Shown: positions 32,790 to 35,717 of the stretch, in pieces
How the letters are laid out: the number at the start of each line of letters is the position of its first letter
How positions within the stretch are numbered: position 1 is the first letter of the stretch
Assembly (NCBI GenBank): GCA_946186915.1
Contig: CAMHOY010000019.1
Coordinates: 1-35,717 of the forward strand
Reading direction: 5' to 3'
From: an uncultured Bacteroidales bacterium
Lineage (GTDB): Bacteria; Bacteroidota; Bacteroidia; Bacteroidales; Paludibacteraceae
DNA length: 35,717 bases
Position numbers and translations under genes: made by a program
Notes under the pieces: generated by a model
Database searches by the model: none
What the model was told of the DNA's origin: nothing
Seen by the model: only the letters and a program-made list of their open reading frames with translations

Positions 32790-34052
32790 ATGGAGAACGA
32801 AACACCAAGAAGAACCATGTTAGACGCCTTCTTCCAGATCCACGATTTCCTCGTGGCGCATGCGTCTATGCCTATCCGTCGTCTGTTGATGGATGAGATC
32901 AACTGGGATGACCGCTTAATAGCTATCAAGGGAGGACGAGGCGTTGGAAAAACAGATTTTATGTTATATCGTATCAAGGAGGTAGAACAGGCATATCAGG
33001 AGCAGTACGAGAGAGAACTGGCGGCATTGCGTACCCGTCGCAAACCCAAACCGATACGTCCGTGTCTGTACGTGAGTCTGAATGATTTCTTCTTCACGCA
33101 GCACACGATTGTCGAGTTGGCAAGCAAGTTTGTCAAAGCCGGTGGACGATACCTCTTCCTGGACCAGATATTCAAGTACCCGAATTGGTCGCGGGAACTG
33201 AAACGTTGCTATAAGAAGTATCCGGAACTGCATGTGGTCTTCTGCGCTACGCCGGTGATGCCGATAGATGAAGAGAATACCTATCTGCAGGATATTGTGC
33301 GTACCTATAACCTGCGCGGCTTCTCGTTCCGTGAATATCTGAACCTGCAAACAGGCTTGCGTTTCCGTTCCTATACGTTGGAGGAGATATTGAGTCATCA
33401 TGCTTCCATCTCGCGCGAGATATGCGAACGCGTTCATCCGCTCGAGTACTTCAAGGACTACCTTGATCACGGATATTATCCTTCCTATCTGGAGAGTAAG
33501 AGTTTTGAGACGGCCTTGCTGAAGGTGATGAACAGCCAGTTGGAAGTGGATGTACTAATGATTAAGCAGATCGATGTGTCCTGCTTGCATAAGTTACGCA
33601 AACTGCTGTATATTCTAATGCGCGAGACGCCTTGTGCACTCAATGTCAGCAGTATTTCCGATGAGATCGGACTGAGTCGCGCCACGACGATGAACTATAT
33701 CAAGTACCTCAAGGACTCTCGTCTGATTAACCTCCTCTATCCGGAAGACCGGAATTTCCCCATGAAGCCGACGAAGGTGTATATGCATAACACCAACGTG
33801 GCACGTATGGATTTTACACGAGAGATACCGGCGATTGACAAGTATGAAACTTATTTTTATAACACGGTACATGGCTCGCATAAGGTAAATGCTACCGAGC
33901 GCTCGGCTATGTTTATAGTCGATAACCAGTACTATTTCGATGTGCGCGAGAAAGCCTCCAGCCGAGACACCATCCGTCCAACGGCTGTCGGCGAACTCGA
34001 GACCGGTCGCGGAAACATGATCCCGCTCTGGCTGTTAGGATTCCTGTATTGA
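32790..34052 (+). CDS. AAA_14 family ATPase (chromosomal)
   Basis: 420 aa. Walker A GGRGVGKT (48-55). Walker B reads YLFLDQIF with Gln126 where Glu is usual, then VVFCATPVMPIDEEN in place of the sensor segment. A winged-helix-like stretch follows (LNVSSISDEIGLSRATTMNYIKYLKDSRLI). The C-terminus (EKASSRDTIRPTAVGELETGRGNMIPLWLLGFLY) lacks the typical ExK nuclease-like core but keeps the layout. Function unknown. The DQ Walker B suggests slow or absent hydrolysis. Monocistronic by its promoter. Confidence 0.88.
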   Translation: MENETPRRTMLDAFFQIHDFLVAHASMPIRRLLMDEINWDDRLIAIKGGRGVGKTDFMLYRIKEVEQAYQEQYERELAALRTRRKPKPIRPCLYVSLNDFFFTQHTIVELASKFVKAGGRYLFLDQIFKYPNWSRELKRCYKKYPELHVVFCATPVMPIDEENTYLQDIVRTYNLRGFSFREYLNLQTGLRFRSYTLEEILSHHASISREICERVHPLEYFKDYLDHGYYPSYLESKSFETALLKVMNSQLEVDVLMIKQIDVSCLHKLRKLLYILMRETPCALNVSSISDEIGLSRATTMNYIKYLKDSRLINLLYPEDRNFPMKPTKVYMHNTNVARMDFTREIPAIDKYETYFYNTVHGSHKVNATERSAMFIVDNQYYFDVREKASSRDTIRPTAVGELETGRGNMIPLWLLGFLY

Positions 34053-34054
34053 TA

Positions 34055-34133
34055 ACCCCCCCAAGGGAGTTCTACGACCGTCCACAGGACGCTCGATCGA
34101 GCGGAGCTCTTCACCCCACAAGGGGAGGGGGCG
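34055..34133. repeat. Family-1 palindromic repeat, long chromosomal copy (inverted relative to 3522-3604)
   Basis: CCCCCCAAGGGAG, GTTCTACGACCGTCC, a GCTCGATCGAGC palindrome, GGAGCTCTTCACCCC and CAAGGGGAGGGGG. It matches the island copy in order with compensatory changes in the hairpin arms. It lies between the AAA_14 gene and nifJ and might act as terminator for the former. Confidence 0.75.
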
Positions 34134-34203
34134 AAATATCGGGATGACGTGATTACGAAAAAAGACAAACAAATTCAAACAACAATAAAAAACAAATAAC
34201 TAA

Positions 34204-35717
<1,514 letters not shown>

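Overview
The window looks like a gut- or rumen-type member of the Bacteroidales. Most recognisable promoters carry the Bacteroidetes -7 box TAnnTTTG, usually with TTTG about 20 nt upstream. The chromosomal genes (B12-dependent methylmalonyl-CoA mutase, PreA, pyruvate:ferredoxin oxidoreductase, DivIC, LigA, two secreted proteins with type IX-like tails) fit that order. Family or genus cannot be named from this sequence. I see no rRNA, tRNA or CRISPR.

Layout. 1-207 is the 3' end of the methylmalonyl-CoA mutase gene. The same 68-codon tail recurs at 20967-21173 with 14 nucleotide differences, all synonymous, so about 20.7 kb sits as an inserted island in the 3' end of that gene. Its left part (about 0.5-4.6 kb, minus strand) is phage-like: lipoprotein, DUF5675, holin-like protein, small unknown proteins, HNH nuclease. 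The middle and right (4.8-19.9 kb) form an accessory, probably anti-phage or conflict, region. It holds an AAA_14/DUF4143 ATPase, an AAA+ ATPase, a tight four-gene operon built around a cyclic-phosphate-processing receiver (cREC) protein, a DEDDh exonuclease, a pair of DUF262 (GmrSD-like) proteins and a WYL regulator. No integrase, transposase or structural phage gene is visible. The right edge (20.0-21.2 kb) holds a decayed inverted copy of the mutase tail, a second decayed fragment, and a 148-bp inverted-repeat insert that supplies a promoter and start codon to the remaining tail.

Regulation. Five promoters in the island share one arrangement: a TGCC-N7-GGCA dyad whose 3' half contains TTTG, then 14 nt, then TAnnTTTGCAGCG. 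The same dyad (TTGnnTGCC-N7-GGCACACAA) lies upstream of the WYL gene. I infer that the WYL protein controls a five-unit regulon: the 97/372-aa pair, the AAA+ ATPase, the cREC operon, the exonuclease and the DUF262 operon. Two of these promoters are identical over 55 bp, suggesting cassettes carrying their own control region.

The flanking chromosome (21.2-35.7 kb) carries a CE12-type esterase, PreA, a PatB/MalY C-S lyase, DapA, a DUF6913-like protein, LigA, a secreted endonuclease/phosphatase, DivIC, a small membrane protein, RuvC, a 2[4Fe-4S] ferredoxin, a second AAA_14 ATPase and the start of pyruvate:ferredoxin oxidoreductase.

Two families of small palindromic repeats run through island and chromosome. 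Family 1 lies in-frame inside three unrelated genes (esterase, DapA, RuvC), always in the same frame and orientation, encoding SL(E/Q)G...GR. Family 2 (about 100-115 nt, GGGGTCCCC start) shows compensatory changes between its three copies and sits in-frame in one phage-like gene. Both recall the Rickettsia palindromic elements that insert into coding regions. Short 7-8 bp tandem repeats are also common, including one inside ligA.
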